A stretch of 45,218 nt of DNA. Origin: Ligilactobacillus salitolerans (GTDB taxonomy: Bacteria > Bacillota > Bacilli > Lactobacillales > Lactobacillaceae). The position numbers were made by a program, and so were the translations under genes. Shown here one piece after another: positions 8,055 to 16,478 of the stretch (its first letter is position 1; the number at the start of each line of letters is the position of its first letter). The stretch lies in assembly GCF_003864415.1 (NCBI RefSeq), contig NZ_BFFP01000018.1:1-45218 (forward strand), given 5' to 3'. The notes below the pieces were generated by a model, which was not told the DNA's origin, did no database searches, and worked only from the letters and a program-made list of their open reading frames with translations.

Positions 8055-8083
8055 ATTGTAAAACACTTAGCTAAAATTTTGAA
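8055..8083 (-). promoter_or_regulatory. Promoter of the SHOCT protein gene
   Basis: TTCAAA, 17-base spacer and TACAAT on the minus strand, about 30 bases before the start codon. Confidence 0.6.
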
Positions 8084-8179
8084 ACATTTTAATTGACCAT
8101 TTCATTAGAAATAGAGGCGATTTTTTTGTTAAAATGAAAACGATTGATATGCTGTGAATTCACGAAAGGAAGTAGTTTA

Positions 8180-9253
8180 ATGTCAGATTTACCTACAAGC
8201 TCCAGAAGTGCTGTTTTGGAAAAAGTCAATGACGTTCAGCTCAAAGAAACACCTATTAAGCCGGTCGGTCCAACAGATGTCTTGGTCAAGGTCATGGCGG
8301 TCGGGATCTGCGGGTCGGATGTCCATTCCTATGATACCGGGCGCTTAGGAGATTTCGTGGTCAAAGAACCACTGATCTTAGGTCATGAAAGCGCGGGCCA
8401 GATCATTGGGGTCGGCAGCGAGGTCACTGATTTTCAAGTCGGTGACCGAGTTGCCCTAGAACCTGGTGTCCCGTGCGGCAAATGCGAGTACTGTCGGACC
8501 GGAAAATATAATCTGTGCCCTGACGTGCAGTTTATGGCAACGCCGCCAGTCAACGGTGATTTGACCCAATACATCACCTGGCCGGCAGAATTCGTGTATC
8601 ATTTGCCAGCTGATATGTCCTATGAGATCGGCTCATTAAGCGAACCCTTCTCTGTTTCGATCCACGCCGCGCAGCTAATGGATATCCAGCCCGGCAGTAC
8701 CGTCTTCATTTCCGGTTCCGGTCCGGTCGGATTATTGAGCATCCTGGCTGCCCGCACTTTTGGCGCAAGCAAGATCATTGCCAGTGATGCTGAACCCAGC
8801 CGTTTAGAAATGGCTCTGAAGATGGGAGCCACCGATACGATCGATGTTACCAAACAAGACGTCAAAGAGGCGGTCAAAGCACTAACCGCTGGTGACGGTG
8901 CCGACTACGTCATCGAAGCATCCGGTAATAACCACGCCGAAAGCGACGCCTTGCTGACCTTGAAACGTGCTGGCAAGATCGCCTATGTCGGCATGCCGAC
9001 CCACGATACTGCACCGCTCGACATTATGTTCATGACGACTTACGAGCCGCAGATTTTCGGGATCTTCCGCTACGCCAACACCTACCCGTTGGCAATCAAG
9101 ATCTTACACGAGCACATGCAAGAAGCCGAGCAGCTGCTGACAGACTTTTACAGTCTGGATGAAACACAGGCTGCTTTTGAACGAACCAAGACTGGCAAAA
9201 GCGATTCGTTGAAGGTCATTATTTATCCAAATGAAAAATTAAGAGACAAATAG
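8180..9253 (+). CDS. Zinc-dependent alcohol/polyol dehydrogenase (sorbitol dehydrogenase-like MDR)
   Basis: An NAD(P)-dependent medium-chain dehydrogenase of 357 residues. Zinc ligands are visible: Cys in GICGSDVH near residue 39, HE in LGHESAG near 65 and the four-Cys structural zinc site C-GKCEYCRTGKYNLC near 95-108. The cofactor site GSGPVGLL is near residue 175. The pattern (YDTGRLGDF, FSVSIHAAQ) is that of the sorbitol/xylitol/L-iditol dehydrogenase branch; the polyol oxidised is not certain. The frame is open 12 codons further upstream, but the ATG at 8180 with AAAGGAAG eight bases before it is the clear start. TGAAAACGATTGAT at 8135-8148 is one mismatch from a cre site and may allow CcpA control. 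Confidence 0.9.
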   Translation: MSDLPTSSRSAVLEKVNDVQLKETPIKPVGPTDVLVKVMAVGICGSDVHSYDTGRLGDFVVKEPLILGHESAGQIIGVGSEVTDFQVGDRVALEPGVPCGKCEYCRTGKYNLCPDVQFMATPPVNGDLTQYITWPAEFVYHLPADMSYEIGSLSEPFSVSIHAAQLMDIQPGSTVFISGSGPVGLLSILAARTFGASKIIASDAEPSRLEMALKMGATDTIDVTKQDVKEAVKALTAGDGADYVIEASGNNHAESDALLTLKRAGKIAYVGMPTHDTAPLDIMFMTTYEPQIFGIFRYANTYPLAIKILHEHMQEAEQLLTDFYSLDETQAAFERTKTGKSDSLKVIIYPNEKLRDK

Positions 9254-9261
9254 CTTTATTG

Positions 9262-9290
9262 AAAAAGCCGGTGGCCGCCGGCTTTTTATT
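9262..9290 (+). terminator. Terminator after the dehydrogenase gene
   Basis: AAAAAGCCGG paired with CCGGCTTTTT around a 6-base loop, ten bases after the stop codon. Confidence 0.9.
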
Positions 9291-9357
9291 TGCCTTGAGA
9301 TACTTAGCTCTTTCAAAGCCAAGAAGAGGCAGTTTGTCTTGACGAAATTTTGAAAAG

Positions 9358-9671
9358 ACCAACCAATTACTGCTCTTTCGGTTGGTCTTTAGCTTAATAA
9401 CCAACCAATTGCTCCTCTTTTGGTTGGTCTTTAGCTTAATAACCAACCAATTACTCCTCTTTCGGTTGGTCTTTGGCTTAATAACCAACCAATTACTGCT
9501 CTTTCGGCTGGTCTTTACTTAATAACCAACCGATTGCTTCTCTTTTGGTTGGTCTTTAGCTTAATAACCAACCAATTGCTCCTCTTTCGGTTGGTCTTTA
9601 GCTTAATAACCAACCAATTGCTCCTCTTTCGGTTGGTCTTTGACTTAATAACCAACCAATTGCTCCTCTTT
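9358..9671. repeat. Array B: 42-bp tandem hairpin repeats
   Basis: Eight copies: ACCAACC begins at 9358, 9400, 9442, 9484, 9525, 9567, 9609 and 9651, i.e. 42 bp apart except one 41-bp unit. Each unit holds an inverted repeat ACCAACC/GGTTGGT around a 15-base loop (core GCTCCTCTTTC), and adjacent units can pair the other way as well. The array lies between the convergent dehydrogenase and gltD genes. Because 42 is a multiple of three, open frames of 14-residue repeats arise on both strands; I see no support for these being genes. Confidence 0.92.
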
Positions 9672-9714
9672 CATTTGAAAAGCCAATTATCTCCCCTGCA
9701 ATTCGCATTTAATT

Positions 9715-9747
9715 AAAAAAACAGCAGACCACTTCTGATCTCCTGCT
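9715..9747 (-). terminator. Terminator of the gltBD operon
   Basis: Imperfect stem CAG-AGA-CA / TG-TCT-CTG, then seven T on the minus strand, about 20 bases past the gltD stop. Confidence 0.7.
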
Positions 9748-9765
9748 TCTCGTATTTTTCAAATT

Positions 9766-11208
9766 TTAGAGAACCGCAGTTCCTGTTTTCAACGACTCTG
9801 CCAAAGCCTGGGCGGCTAATTTTCCTTCGTTAAACGCCCAGATCACCAGACTGCTGCCGCGCCGTGCATCACCAGCAATGAAAACCTGCTCGTCATTGGT
9901 CGAATAGTCATGCCGGCTGTGCGGATCAGTCGCTTGGATCTCGAAATTATCCAGCATATCATCACGTGGTCCGGCAAATCCCATCGCCAGCAAGACCAAA
10001 TCGACAGGCAGCGTCTTTTTGACCCTTTGCTCCGGCTCATGGTTCTTGACTACTGCCAGCTGTGCGTGCTTGACTTGACCGTTGCTGCCGGTAAAGCCGA
10101 TCACGGTCCGCTCGTATTCGGTGATCCGTTGGTTGAAAACCTCTTGGGCTTCCGCTTGCCCATAGCCGACTTTTTTGACCCGCGGATATTCCGGCCATGG
10201 GTTGTCCGGCTTGCGTTTCAGCAACGGTTCCGGGTGGTTGTCAACTTGATAGATCGAGGCCGCGCCCAAACGGACCGCCGTTCCGATACAGTCGTTGCCG
10301 GTATCGCCGCCGCCCACGACCAAGACGTTTTTGCCCTTCAAAGTCTGCTGCAAGTTCTGCTTGCCTGCCAAAAGGTCGCGCGTCACTTGCGCTAAAAAGT
10401 CGACAGCAAACTCGATCCCGCCTAAGTTGCGCCCGTTGACCGGCAAATCACGCGGCTTTTCAGCGCCAATGCAGACCAGAACACGCAGATACTCGCTTTT
10501 TAGTTCTTCTAGTGTCACATCCACGCCGACTTCGGTCTGCAGGTGGAACAAAACACCTAGTTCCTCCATGATCTTGACCCGCCGTGCCACCATTTCTTTA
10601 GGCAGCTTCATGTTCGGAATGCCATACATCAATAAGCCGCCGGGACGGTCCGCTTTTTCATAGACCGAAACGCTATAACCCAGCTGAGTCAGGCGCCAGG
10701 CCGCCGCTAAACCGGCTGGCCCCGAACCAATGACTGCGACTTTCAAGCCATTTTTTTGGACTGGTTTGCCTTGGTCTTTGACCCAGCCGTTGGCAAATCC
10801 TTTTTCGATAATAAAGTGCTCGTTGTTGCGGATCGTGATCCCCTGCCCGTTCAGTGCCTCGTTACAGCTCAACTCACAGGGCGCTGGACAGACCAGCCCC
10901 GTAAATTCAGCCAACGGGTTGGTTTTAGTCAGACGATCAAATGCCATCCGATCTTGCTCAAGCGAAACCAAATCGTTCCATTCCGGGATCAGGTTATCAT
11001 TGGGACAGCCGCCGACCAGCCGCCCGTCAAAGAAGATCCCATGGTGGCAGTGAGCCACACCGCAATTCATGCAGCGTGCCGCTTGTTTGCGGCGTTCTTT
11101 TTCGTCCAGTTCGTCCTCTAATTCATTAAAGTCTTTGATCCGCTCGCCAATCGGACGGAACGGGTTATCTTTTCTCTCATACTTCATAAATCCTCTTGGA
11201 TCTGACAT
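9766..11208 (-). CDS. gltD: Glutamate synthase small subunit (NADPH)
   Basis: The beta subunit of glutamate synthase, about 480 residues. It passes electrons from NADPH through FAD and Fe-S clusters to the large subunit, which makes two glutamates from glutamine and 2-oxoglutarate. Visible: N-terminal Cys clusters (CMNCGVAHC near residue 46 and CPAPCELSC near 106), FAD motif VIGSGPAGLAAAW near 161 and NADPH motif VVGGGDTGNDC near 300. A GTG at 11220 keeps the same frame, but the ATG at 11208 has better spacing from the GGTGG ribosome site. Only 14 bases separate it from gltB upstream: a two-gene operon with the order gltB-gltD. Confidence 0.95.
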   Translation of the reverse strand: MSDPRGFMKYERKDNPFRPIGERIKDFNELEDELDEKERRKQAARCMNCGVAHCHHGIFFDGRLVGGCPNDNLIPEWNDLVSLEQDRMAFDRLTKTNPLAEFTGLVCPAPCELSCNEALNGQGITIRNNEHFIIEKGFANGWVKDQGKPVQKNGLKVAVIGSGPAGLAAAWRLTQLGYSVSVYEKADRPGGLLMYGIPNMKLPKEMVARRVKIMEELGVLFHLQTEVGVDVTLEELKSEYLRVLVCIGAEKPRDLPVNGRNLGGIEFAVDFLAQVTRDLLAGKQNLQQTLKGKNVLVVGGGDTGNDCIGTAVRLGAASIYQVDNHPEPLLKRKPDNPWPEYPRVKKVGYGQAEAQEVFNQRITEYERTVIGFTGSNGQVKHAQLAVVKNHEPEQRVKKTLPVDLVLLAMGFAGPRDDMLDNFEIQATDPHSRHDYSTNDEQVFIAGDARRGSSLVIWAFNEGKLAAQALAESLKTGTAVL

Positions 11209-11222
11209 TCGCGCCACCACCT

Positions 11223-14200
11223 TTACTTGTCGTTTGCGACAACTTGTTCAAACGCTTCTTCCAACAGCTGGTCTTGCTTGACACCCTGAGCCCGCAGTTC
11301 TTTGACTGTTGAGTTGATCTTATGGTAATCATTCGGGTAGACCTTCACGAAATCCCGGCTGGCTTGCTTCCAGTTGGCCAAAATCTGGCTGGCCTTGAGC
11401 GAACCGGTAAACTCAACGTGCTTTTGCAGCAGGTCCACAACGATCTCCAGATCCTTTTGCTCCTTCAAAGTATACAAGCTGACCATTTCTTCGTTGACTC
11501 TGCTTTCAAATATGTGCTCTGGATCATAAACATAGGCTAGTCCGCCGGACATGCCGGCGCCAAAATTGCGTCCAGTCTGACCCAAGACAACCACGTGTCC
11601 GTCTGTCATATATTCACAGCCGTGGTCGCCAATGCCTTCCACGACGACATCCGCGCCTGAATTGCGGACACAGAAACGCTCGCCAGCGCGCCCGTTAAAG
11701 TAGGCTTCACCGGAAGTAGCGCCAAAGCAGGCAACGTTGCCGACGATCGTAGCTTGACTGTACATTTCGCGGGCATTATCCGGAGAAGCGATCACGAGCC
11801 GTCCGCCGCACAATCCTTTGCCAACATAATCATTGGCTTCGCCTTGCAGCTTTAAAGCCAGTCCTTGCGGAATAAAGGCGCCGAAACTTTGACCGGCCAC
11901 TCCCTGGTAATTAAAACTGATCTTGCCCGCTGCCAAACCATGGTCGCCGAAGCGCTGGGCGATCCAGCCGCCGATCCGGCTCCCGACTGCGCGTTGGGTG
12001 TTGTCGATCGGCAGGTCAACTTTGACCGGCTGTCCTGCCTCCAGGGCACTTTGGGCAAATGCATCCAATTCATTAGCAGCAACGTTATCCTGCTTGCGTC
12101 CGTGATACTTGCGCTCGATCGTAAACTGGCTGTTTAAGATCTGATCGTAGTTCAGCGAGCGTGCCTTCCCCTTAGCGACAAAGCGCGGCTTTAAGTCTTC
12201 TGTATGCCCGACCATCTGATCGAGGGAATGATAGCCCAATTCTGCCATCACAGAACGCAGGTCTTCGGCTAAGAATTTCATCATGTTCTTGACGTGCTCC
12301 GGTTTGCCGGCGAAATGGCGCCGTAAGCGCGGATCTTGGGTGCAGATCCCGACCGGACACGTGTTTAACGAACAGACACGCATCATGATGCAGCCCACCG
12401 CACAGAGTGTCAGAGAACCAAAGCTAAATTCTTCGGCCCCCAACAGGGCAGCCACCGCGATGTCGCGTCCAGTCATTAATTTGCCGTCAGTCTCCAAGGT
12501 CGTGCGCTGGCGTAAGTGATTCAGCGAAAGCGTCTGATGGGCATCTGCCAAACCGATCTCCCACGGCAAACCGGCATCGCGGACTGAAGTTCTAGGCGCC
12601 GCCCCGGTCCCGCCATCGTAGCCGCAGATCGCGACCTTGTCTGCGCCGGCCTTGACCACGCCGGCAGCAATCGTCCCGACCCCACTGGAAGCCACCAATT
12701 TGACGGTGATCTTAGCCGCTGGATTAACGGCATGCAGATCATAGATCAGCTGTTTTAAGTCTTCGATCGAGTAAATATCATGGTGCGGCGGCGGTGAGAT
12801 CAGCCGCACGCCGGGAGTCGCGCCGCGGCATTCGGCGATCCACGGATAATTCTTGTTGGCTGCCAGCTGCCCGCCTTCACCCGGCTTGGCCCCCTGCGCC
12901 ATCTTGATCTGGATCTCGCTGGCACTCATCAAGTACTCGGCATTGACACCAAAGCGCCCGGAAGCAACCTGCTTGATCGCGCTGTTTGTCGGACGAGAAT
13001 AACGCTCAGCCGCTTCGCCGCCCTCACCGCTGTTGCTTTTGGCGCCAAGTTCATTCATCGCCTGGGCGATCGTTTCATGGGCTTCTTGCGAAAGCGCGCC
13101 GAAACTCATCGCGCCGGCCTTAAAACGCTGAATGATCGCCTCTGCCGGCTCAACTTCAGATAACGGCAGCGCTTCGTGGTGCCCCTTAAGGTCCCACATG
13201 GCCCGCAGGTTCTTGGGGTGTTTTTCTTCTTGGTCATTGACTTCCTGCACATATTCTTGGAATAGTTGATAGTCACCGGTCCTAACGGCTTGTTGAAATT
13301 TGAAGATCGTCAGTGGCTCGAAGATGTGCTTTTCACCATCCGCGCGGAATTTGAAACTTCCTCCGGAGGGCAAGGCGTCTTTGGCACTCGGGCCATAGGC
13401 GCTTTGATAACGCTCTAGGTATTCTGCTTCGATCTCGTTCAGGCCGATCCCGCCGATCCGGCTTGGTGTGCCGGTGAAATACTGGTCGCATAAGGCTTGG
13501 TCAAGTCCCACCGCCTCAAAAAGCTGCGCGCTTTGATAACCGTTGATGGTTGAGATCCCCATCCGGCTCATGACTTTGACGATGCCCTTAACACAAGCAT
13601 GCAGATAAGTCGGCAGCTGTTCTTCCATGCCAAATGACACGATGGTGGCATAAGCGCCGTAGGGATGAATTGCCGACGCGCCATAACCTAATAAGGCAGC
13701 GTAATGATGGATCTCACACGCTTCGCCCGTATCCACGATCAGGGTCGCTTGGCTGCGAATGTTCTTATTGATCAAATAGTTATTTAAGCCGCCCACTGCC
13801 AGCAAAACTGGGATCAACAGCGAATTAGCGGTCACGTCCCGGTCGGTCAAAATCAAGAGCGAAGCCCCGTCGTCGATCGCTTCTTCGGCTTGTTTAAACA
13901 TTCGGGCCAGAGCCTTTTCCAGCCTCCCGTTAGCCAGCGTGTCTTTGTCATAAGCTAACGAAAGAGTCGCTGTTTTAAAGCCTGGCAAGTTCAAGTGTTT
14001 GAGCTTGGCAAATTCTGGCGTTGTCAAAAACGGCGAGTCAAGCTTGACCTTGCGGGCGTTTTCTGGAACTGCCTGACTGACATCTGCGTCCTTGCCCAAA
14101 TATACTTGCGTATTGATGACGTGTTCTTCACGGATCGCGTCGATTGGCGGATTAGTGACCTGGGCGAATTCTTCTTTGAAATAAGTAAATAAAGACTGGG

Positions 14201-15662
14201 ACTTTTCACTTAAAACGGCCAAAGGGGAATCAAAGCCCATCGAAATGATCGGATCTTCACCTTTTTGCGCCATCGGCAAGATCGCCTCGCGAATGATGTC
14301 ATCAGTGTAACCATGACGCCGCCACAGCGTTTCCAAGGCTGCTTGAGACAGATCCTCATGGACATCGGGTTGCGGCAGCTCTTCCAAAGTCAGCTGTTCT
14401 TCCTCCAGCCACTCCTGGTAAGGATGAGCTTGGGCATATTTTTCCTTGATCTCGTCAGTCAACATTAGTTTGCCAAGCGCGGTGTCGACCAAAAGCATGT
14501 CGTTGGGCCCCAAGACTCCTTTTAAGCGGACACTTTCCGGAGCGATATCGACCACCCCTGATTCGGAAGCAGCCACGATCGTCTGCTGGTCATCCACGGT
14601 GTAATGGGATGGCCGTAAACCGTTCCGATCTAAGAAGGCTCCGACCTGGATCCCGTCAGTAAAGCAGAGCGCGGCCGGTCCATCCCACGGGGTGACGAAG
14701 CTAGCATGATATTCATCGAAAGCCAGTCTTTTTGCAGACAGATGGTGGTTGGTCTGGGTTTCTTGGATAAGCATCAACAAGTCTTCAGGAATGTCGCGTC
14801 CTTTGCGATACAAAAATTCCATGCAGTTTTCTAATTTGGCCGAATCGGAGTCCTCTGGATCGTAGAGTTCGATGCCGTGCGACTTCATCCAATTTTCGTT
14901 GCCTTTCAAAGTATTGATCTCGCCATTATGGGCCAAGAAACGATAAGGCTGCGCCCGTTTCCAGCTCGGAAATGTATTGGTTGAAAAACGTGAATGCACC
15001 AGGGCGATCGCGCTTTTGACTGCCGGGTCACTTAAGTCAGGGTAAAAAAGCGCGACCTGATAGGCATGCAGCATGCCCTTATAAACGATCGTTTGCGCAG
15101 ATAAACTAGAGATCGAGAAGTTATCGCTTTGATATGTACCTTCCAAATGACGACGCAAGCGGTATAGCAAGTTTTCAAATTCACGTCCCGCCGCAGATTC
15201 TACCGGCCGCTCAATAAAGACTTGCGCAAAACCCGGCATGCTGGCGCGGGCTGTCGGTCCGCAGGCATCATAGACGAAGGGCACGTCCCGTTGACCGAGG
15301 ACCTTCAAGCCAAAGCCGGTGATCTCATGGCGCACTGAAGCAAGCATGGTTTCTTTATTGCTATTTTCTTGGGGCAAAAATAACTGAGCAACAGCGTAAT
15401 CACCAGCTTGCGGCAAATGAAAGCCCAAGCGGTCAGCTTCTTGGCGGAAAAATGTATCCGGCAGCTGCAGCAAAACACCAGCACCGTCCCCGCTGTCAGG
15501 CTCAGAACCTGTCCCGCCACGATGATTCATCCGTTCCAACATCGTCAAAGCCTGTTCGATCAGCTCATGGTCCTGCCTGCCGTCAATATGTGCAATAAAT
15601 CCCATGCCGCAAGCATCGTGTTCATAACGTGGATCGTATAACAAATTCTTAGTTTTTCTCAT
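11223..15662 (-). CDS. gltB: Glutamate synthase large subunit
   Basis: A protein of 1479 residues, full length for the bacterial alpha subunit. The class II glutamine amidotransferase domain comes first: a short propeptide ending YEHDA, then Cys18 (CGMGF), the nucleophile exposed after cleavage. Conserved GATase residues follow (RMNHRGGTG, HSRFSTNT). Next are the central domain, the FMN/synthase barrel (SGEGGEA near residue 890, KPGEGGQL near 936, GYDGGTGAAP near 1025) with a 3Fe-4S motif CSLNTCPVGIC near 1110, and the GXGXG beta-helix domain (GDHGCEYMTDG near 1350). The ATG has GAGGAG ten bases upstream. Ammonia is channelled from the amidotransferase site to the FMN site to make glutamate. 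Confidence 0.97.
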   Translation of the reverse strand: MRKTKNLLYDPRYEHDACGMGFIAHIDGRQDHELIEQALTMLERMNHRGGTGSEPDSGDGAGVLLQLPDTFFRQEADRLGFHLPQAGDYAVAQLFLPQENSNKETMLASVRHEITGFGLKVLGQRDVPFVYDACGPTARASMPGFAQVFIERPVESAAGREFENLLYRLRRHLEGTYQSDNFSISSLSAQTIVYKGMLHAYQVALFYPDLSDPAVKSAIALVHSRFSTNTFPSWKRAQPYRFLAHNGEINTLKGNENWMKSHGIELYDPEDSDSAKLENCMEFLYRKGRDIPEDLLMLIQETQTNHHLSAKRLAFDEYHASFVTPWDGPAALCFTDGIQVGAFLDRNGLRPSHYTVDDQQTIVAASESGVVDIAPESVRLKGVLGPNDMLLVDTALGKLMLTDEIKEKYAQAHPYQEWLEEEQLTLEELPQPDVHEDLSQAALETLWRRHGYTDDIIREAILPMAQKGEDPIISMGFDSPLAVLSEKSQSLFTYFKEEFAQVTNPPIDAIREEHVINTQVYLGKDADVSQAVPENARKVKLDSPFLTTPEFAKLKHLNLPGFKTATLSLAYDKDTLANGRLEKALARMFKQAEEAIDDGASLLILTDRDVTANSLLIPVLLAVGGLNNYLINKNIRSQATLIVDTGEACEIHHYAALLGYGASAIHPYGAYATIVSFGMEEQLPTYLHACVKGIVKVMSRMGISTINGYQSAQLFEAVGLDQALCDQYFTGTPSRIGGIGLNEIEAEYLERYQSAYGPSAKDALPSGGSFKFRADGEKHIFEPLTIFKFQQAVRTGDYQLFQEYVQEVNDQEEKHPKNLRAMWDLKGHHEALPLSEVEPAEAIIQRFKAGAMSFGALSQEAHETIAQAMNELGAKSNSGEGGEAAERYSRPTNSAIKQVASGRFGVNAEYLMSASEIQIKMAQGAKPGEGGQLAANKNYPWIAECRGATPGVRLISPPPHHDIYSIEDLKQLIYDLHAVNPAAKITVKLVASSGVGTIAAGVVKAGADKVAICGYDGGTGAAPRTSVRDAGLPWEIGLADAHQTLSLNHLRQRTTLETDGKLMTGRDIAVAALLGAEEFSFGSLTLCAVGCIMMRVCSLNTCPVGICTQDPRLRRHFAGKPEHVKNMMKFLAEDLRSVMAELGYHSLDQMVGHTEDLKPRFVAKGKARSLNYDQILNSQFTIERKYHGRKQDNVAANELDAFAQSALEAGQPVKVDLPIDNTQRAVGSRIGGWIAQRFGDHGLAAGKISFNYQGVAGQSFGAFIPQGLALKLQGEANDYVGKGLCGGRLVIASPDNAREMYSQATIVGNVACFGATSGEAYFNGRAGERFCVRNSGADVVVEGIGDHGCEYMTDGHVVVLGQTGRNFGAGMSGGLAYVYDPEHIFESRVNEEMVSLYTLKEQKDLEIVVDLLQKHVEFTGSLKASQILANWKQASRDFVKVYPNDYHKINSTVKELRAQGVKQDQLLEEAFEQVVANDK

Positions 15663-15761
15663 GATTGGTCAGCTCCTCGTTATTGTTTCCATATCAAAAC
15701 TGTTCGCAAATTTACGTTGTGCACCACATTATTGTGAAGGATTTAATTTTAGTTAACTCTC

Positions 15762-15789
15762 ATTTTACTCATATATTTTTAATGCACAA
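15762..15789 (-). promoter_or_regulatory. Candidate promoter of gltBD
   Basis: TTGTGC, 16-base spacer and TAAAAT on the minus strand, about 100 bases before gltB. The region is very AT-rich, so the match carries limited weight. Confidence 0.4.
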
Positions 15790-15856
15790 TCCTATTTGGA
15801 AAATTTATTGAAAAAAATATCTGATTGAAAGCCAATTTTTAAATAACGAGGACACC

Positions 15857-15896
15857 AAAAATGCTGCCTCACACATTGGTTCAGCAGCATTTCTCT
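15857..15896. terminator. Hairpin terminator upstream of gltB
   Basis: A 9-bp stem AAATGCTGC/GCAGCATTT with a 16-base loop; T-rich on both sides (TTTTTGG on the minus strand, TTTCTCTTATT on the plus). It separates gltBD from the leftward transcripts of the toxin-antitoxin region. Confidence 0.65.
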
Positions 15897-15953
15897 TATT
15901 ATTCCTGATTCAGTCAGCTTTTCACAAAAATTGGTCTATCCAAACCAACTGGT

Positions 15954-15982
15954 TTGCTTTTTAAAACAAAAATAGTTATTAT
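15954..15982 (+). promoter_or_regulatory. Promoter of the antisense (antitoxin) RNA
   Basis: TTGCTT, 17-base spacer and TATTAT, predicting a start near 15990. Confidence 0.7.
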
Positions 15983-15989
15983 TATAAAA

Positions 15990-16077
15990 GAAGAGGAGCT
16001 ACCGGGTCGTGTCCGATAACTCCAATCGTAATCTAGAGTGACTAGGGTTAAGCTAATCTTTATGATTAGCTTTTTTT
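15990..16077 (+). ncRNA. Predicted antitoxin RNA of a type I toxin-antitoxin system
   Basis: A short transcript of about 88 nt is predicted between the promoter at 15954-15982 and a strong terminator at 16050-16077. Its middle (ATAACTCC at 16016 and TAATCTAG at 16029) repeats the words found, in the same orientation on this strand, over the ribosome site of the toxin gene at 16182-16206. The RNA can therefore pair with both flanks of the toxin mRNA Shine-Dalgarno. Its 3' end also overlaps the toxin 3' end. This is the arrangement of convergent type I loci with shared direct repeats and a common terminator (Fst/RNAI-RNAII type); transcription itself is inferred. Confidence 0.65.
16050..16077. 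terminator. Shared terminator of the toxin-antitoxin locus
   Basis: A perfect 9-bp stem AAGCTAATC/GATTAGCTT with a TTTAT loop and seven T on the plus strand. The toxin stop codon lies inside the stem, so the same hairpin can protect or end the toxin mRNA. Confidence 0.85.
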
Positions 16078-16183
16078 ATTATCGCATATGCTTGGGCAAG
16101 ATCTATGAAAAACTTACCCAGCGCGATAATCACAAAGGCTACGTCAAGCGTGCCTGCTCCCCCAGTCTTTCTCTAATCAGCAT
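16053..16183 (-). pseudogene. Putative holin-like type I toxin, one base out of frame
   Basis: An ATG at 16183 has a very strong ribosome site (GGAGGTGGG). The frame begins MLIRERLG and then stops after 14 codons. From the G5 run at 16159-16163 the next frame continues GAGTLDVAFVIIALG, then KFFIDLAQAYAIIKK and ends KANHKD at a TAG (16053-16055). One more G would join both parts into a 43-residue peptide: short N-terminus, one membrane helix, charged Lys-rich tail, as in holin-like/Fst-type membrane toxins of lactobacilli. Read as it stands the toxin is inactive. Either a natural null or phase-variable allele, or a sequencing error in the run. Confidence 0.65.
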
Positions 16184-16287
16184 AACTCCCACCTCCATAA
16201 TCTAGAATAGTTGAGGGGTGTACAGTCACGCTACAATTACTAAACACAACAGTCGGGTGATCAAACCCTCTTGCAACGCCTAGAATA

Positions 16288-16316
16288 ATTTTAGCATACG
16301 CTTTCATTTTAGGAAA
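16288..16316 (-). promoter_or_regulatory. Toxin promoter with extended -10
   Basis: Extended -10 TGCTAAAAT (hexamer 16288-16293) and a weak -35 TTTCCT at 17-base spacing on the minus strand. It gives a leader of about 100 nt before the toxin ATG. Confidence 0.55.
16293..16307 (-). promoter_or_regulatory. cre (CcpA-binding) motif over the toxin promoter
   Basis: ATGAAAGCGTATGCT on the minus strand fits the general cre consensus WTGNAANCGNWNNCW at every fixed position and covers the spacer up to the -10 hexamer, where a bound CcpA would block transcription. Confidence 0.5.
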
Positions 16317-16455
16317 CGCTTGTTCTATAAAAATTGTTCAATTGCCCTATTTTTCTCCTAAATTATTGCTGAAATCTGTTAGTTCTCATTATAATTTTAC
16401 ATTTCCGCAAAACAATTCATCACTTCTTAGAAGAAGCGATGTTGCCATATTGTGG

Positions 16456-16478
16456 CGATTGCTCCAATCATAATCTAG
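16456..16478 (+). repeat. Second copy of the antitoxin-RNA core
   Basis: CTCCAATCATAATCTAG here matches CTCCAATCGTAATCTAG at 16020-16036 with one change, and the extended 23 bases agree at 20 positions. It ends where the essC fragment begins and is probably the remnant of a second toxin-antitoxin copy. Confidence 0.6.

Noticed and set aside
9358-9671. CRISPR-like array
   Set aside because: The whole 42-bp unit is repeated; there are no unique spacers and no cas genes nearby. The same holds for the other arrays.
9219-9716. Open frames of 60-89 codons with 14-residue repeats on both strands
   Set aside because: They follow from the 42-bp period of array B, which is a multiple of three; no ribosome site and they overlap the dehydrogenase terminator.
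11852-12137. Open frames opposite and inside gltB
   Set aside because: Shadow frames of a high-GC stretch of a certain gene.
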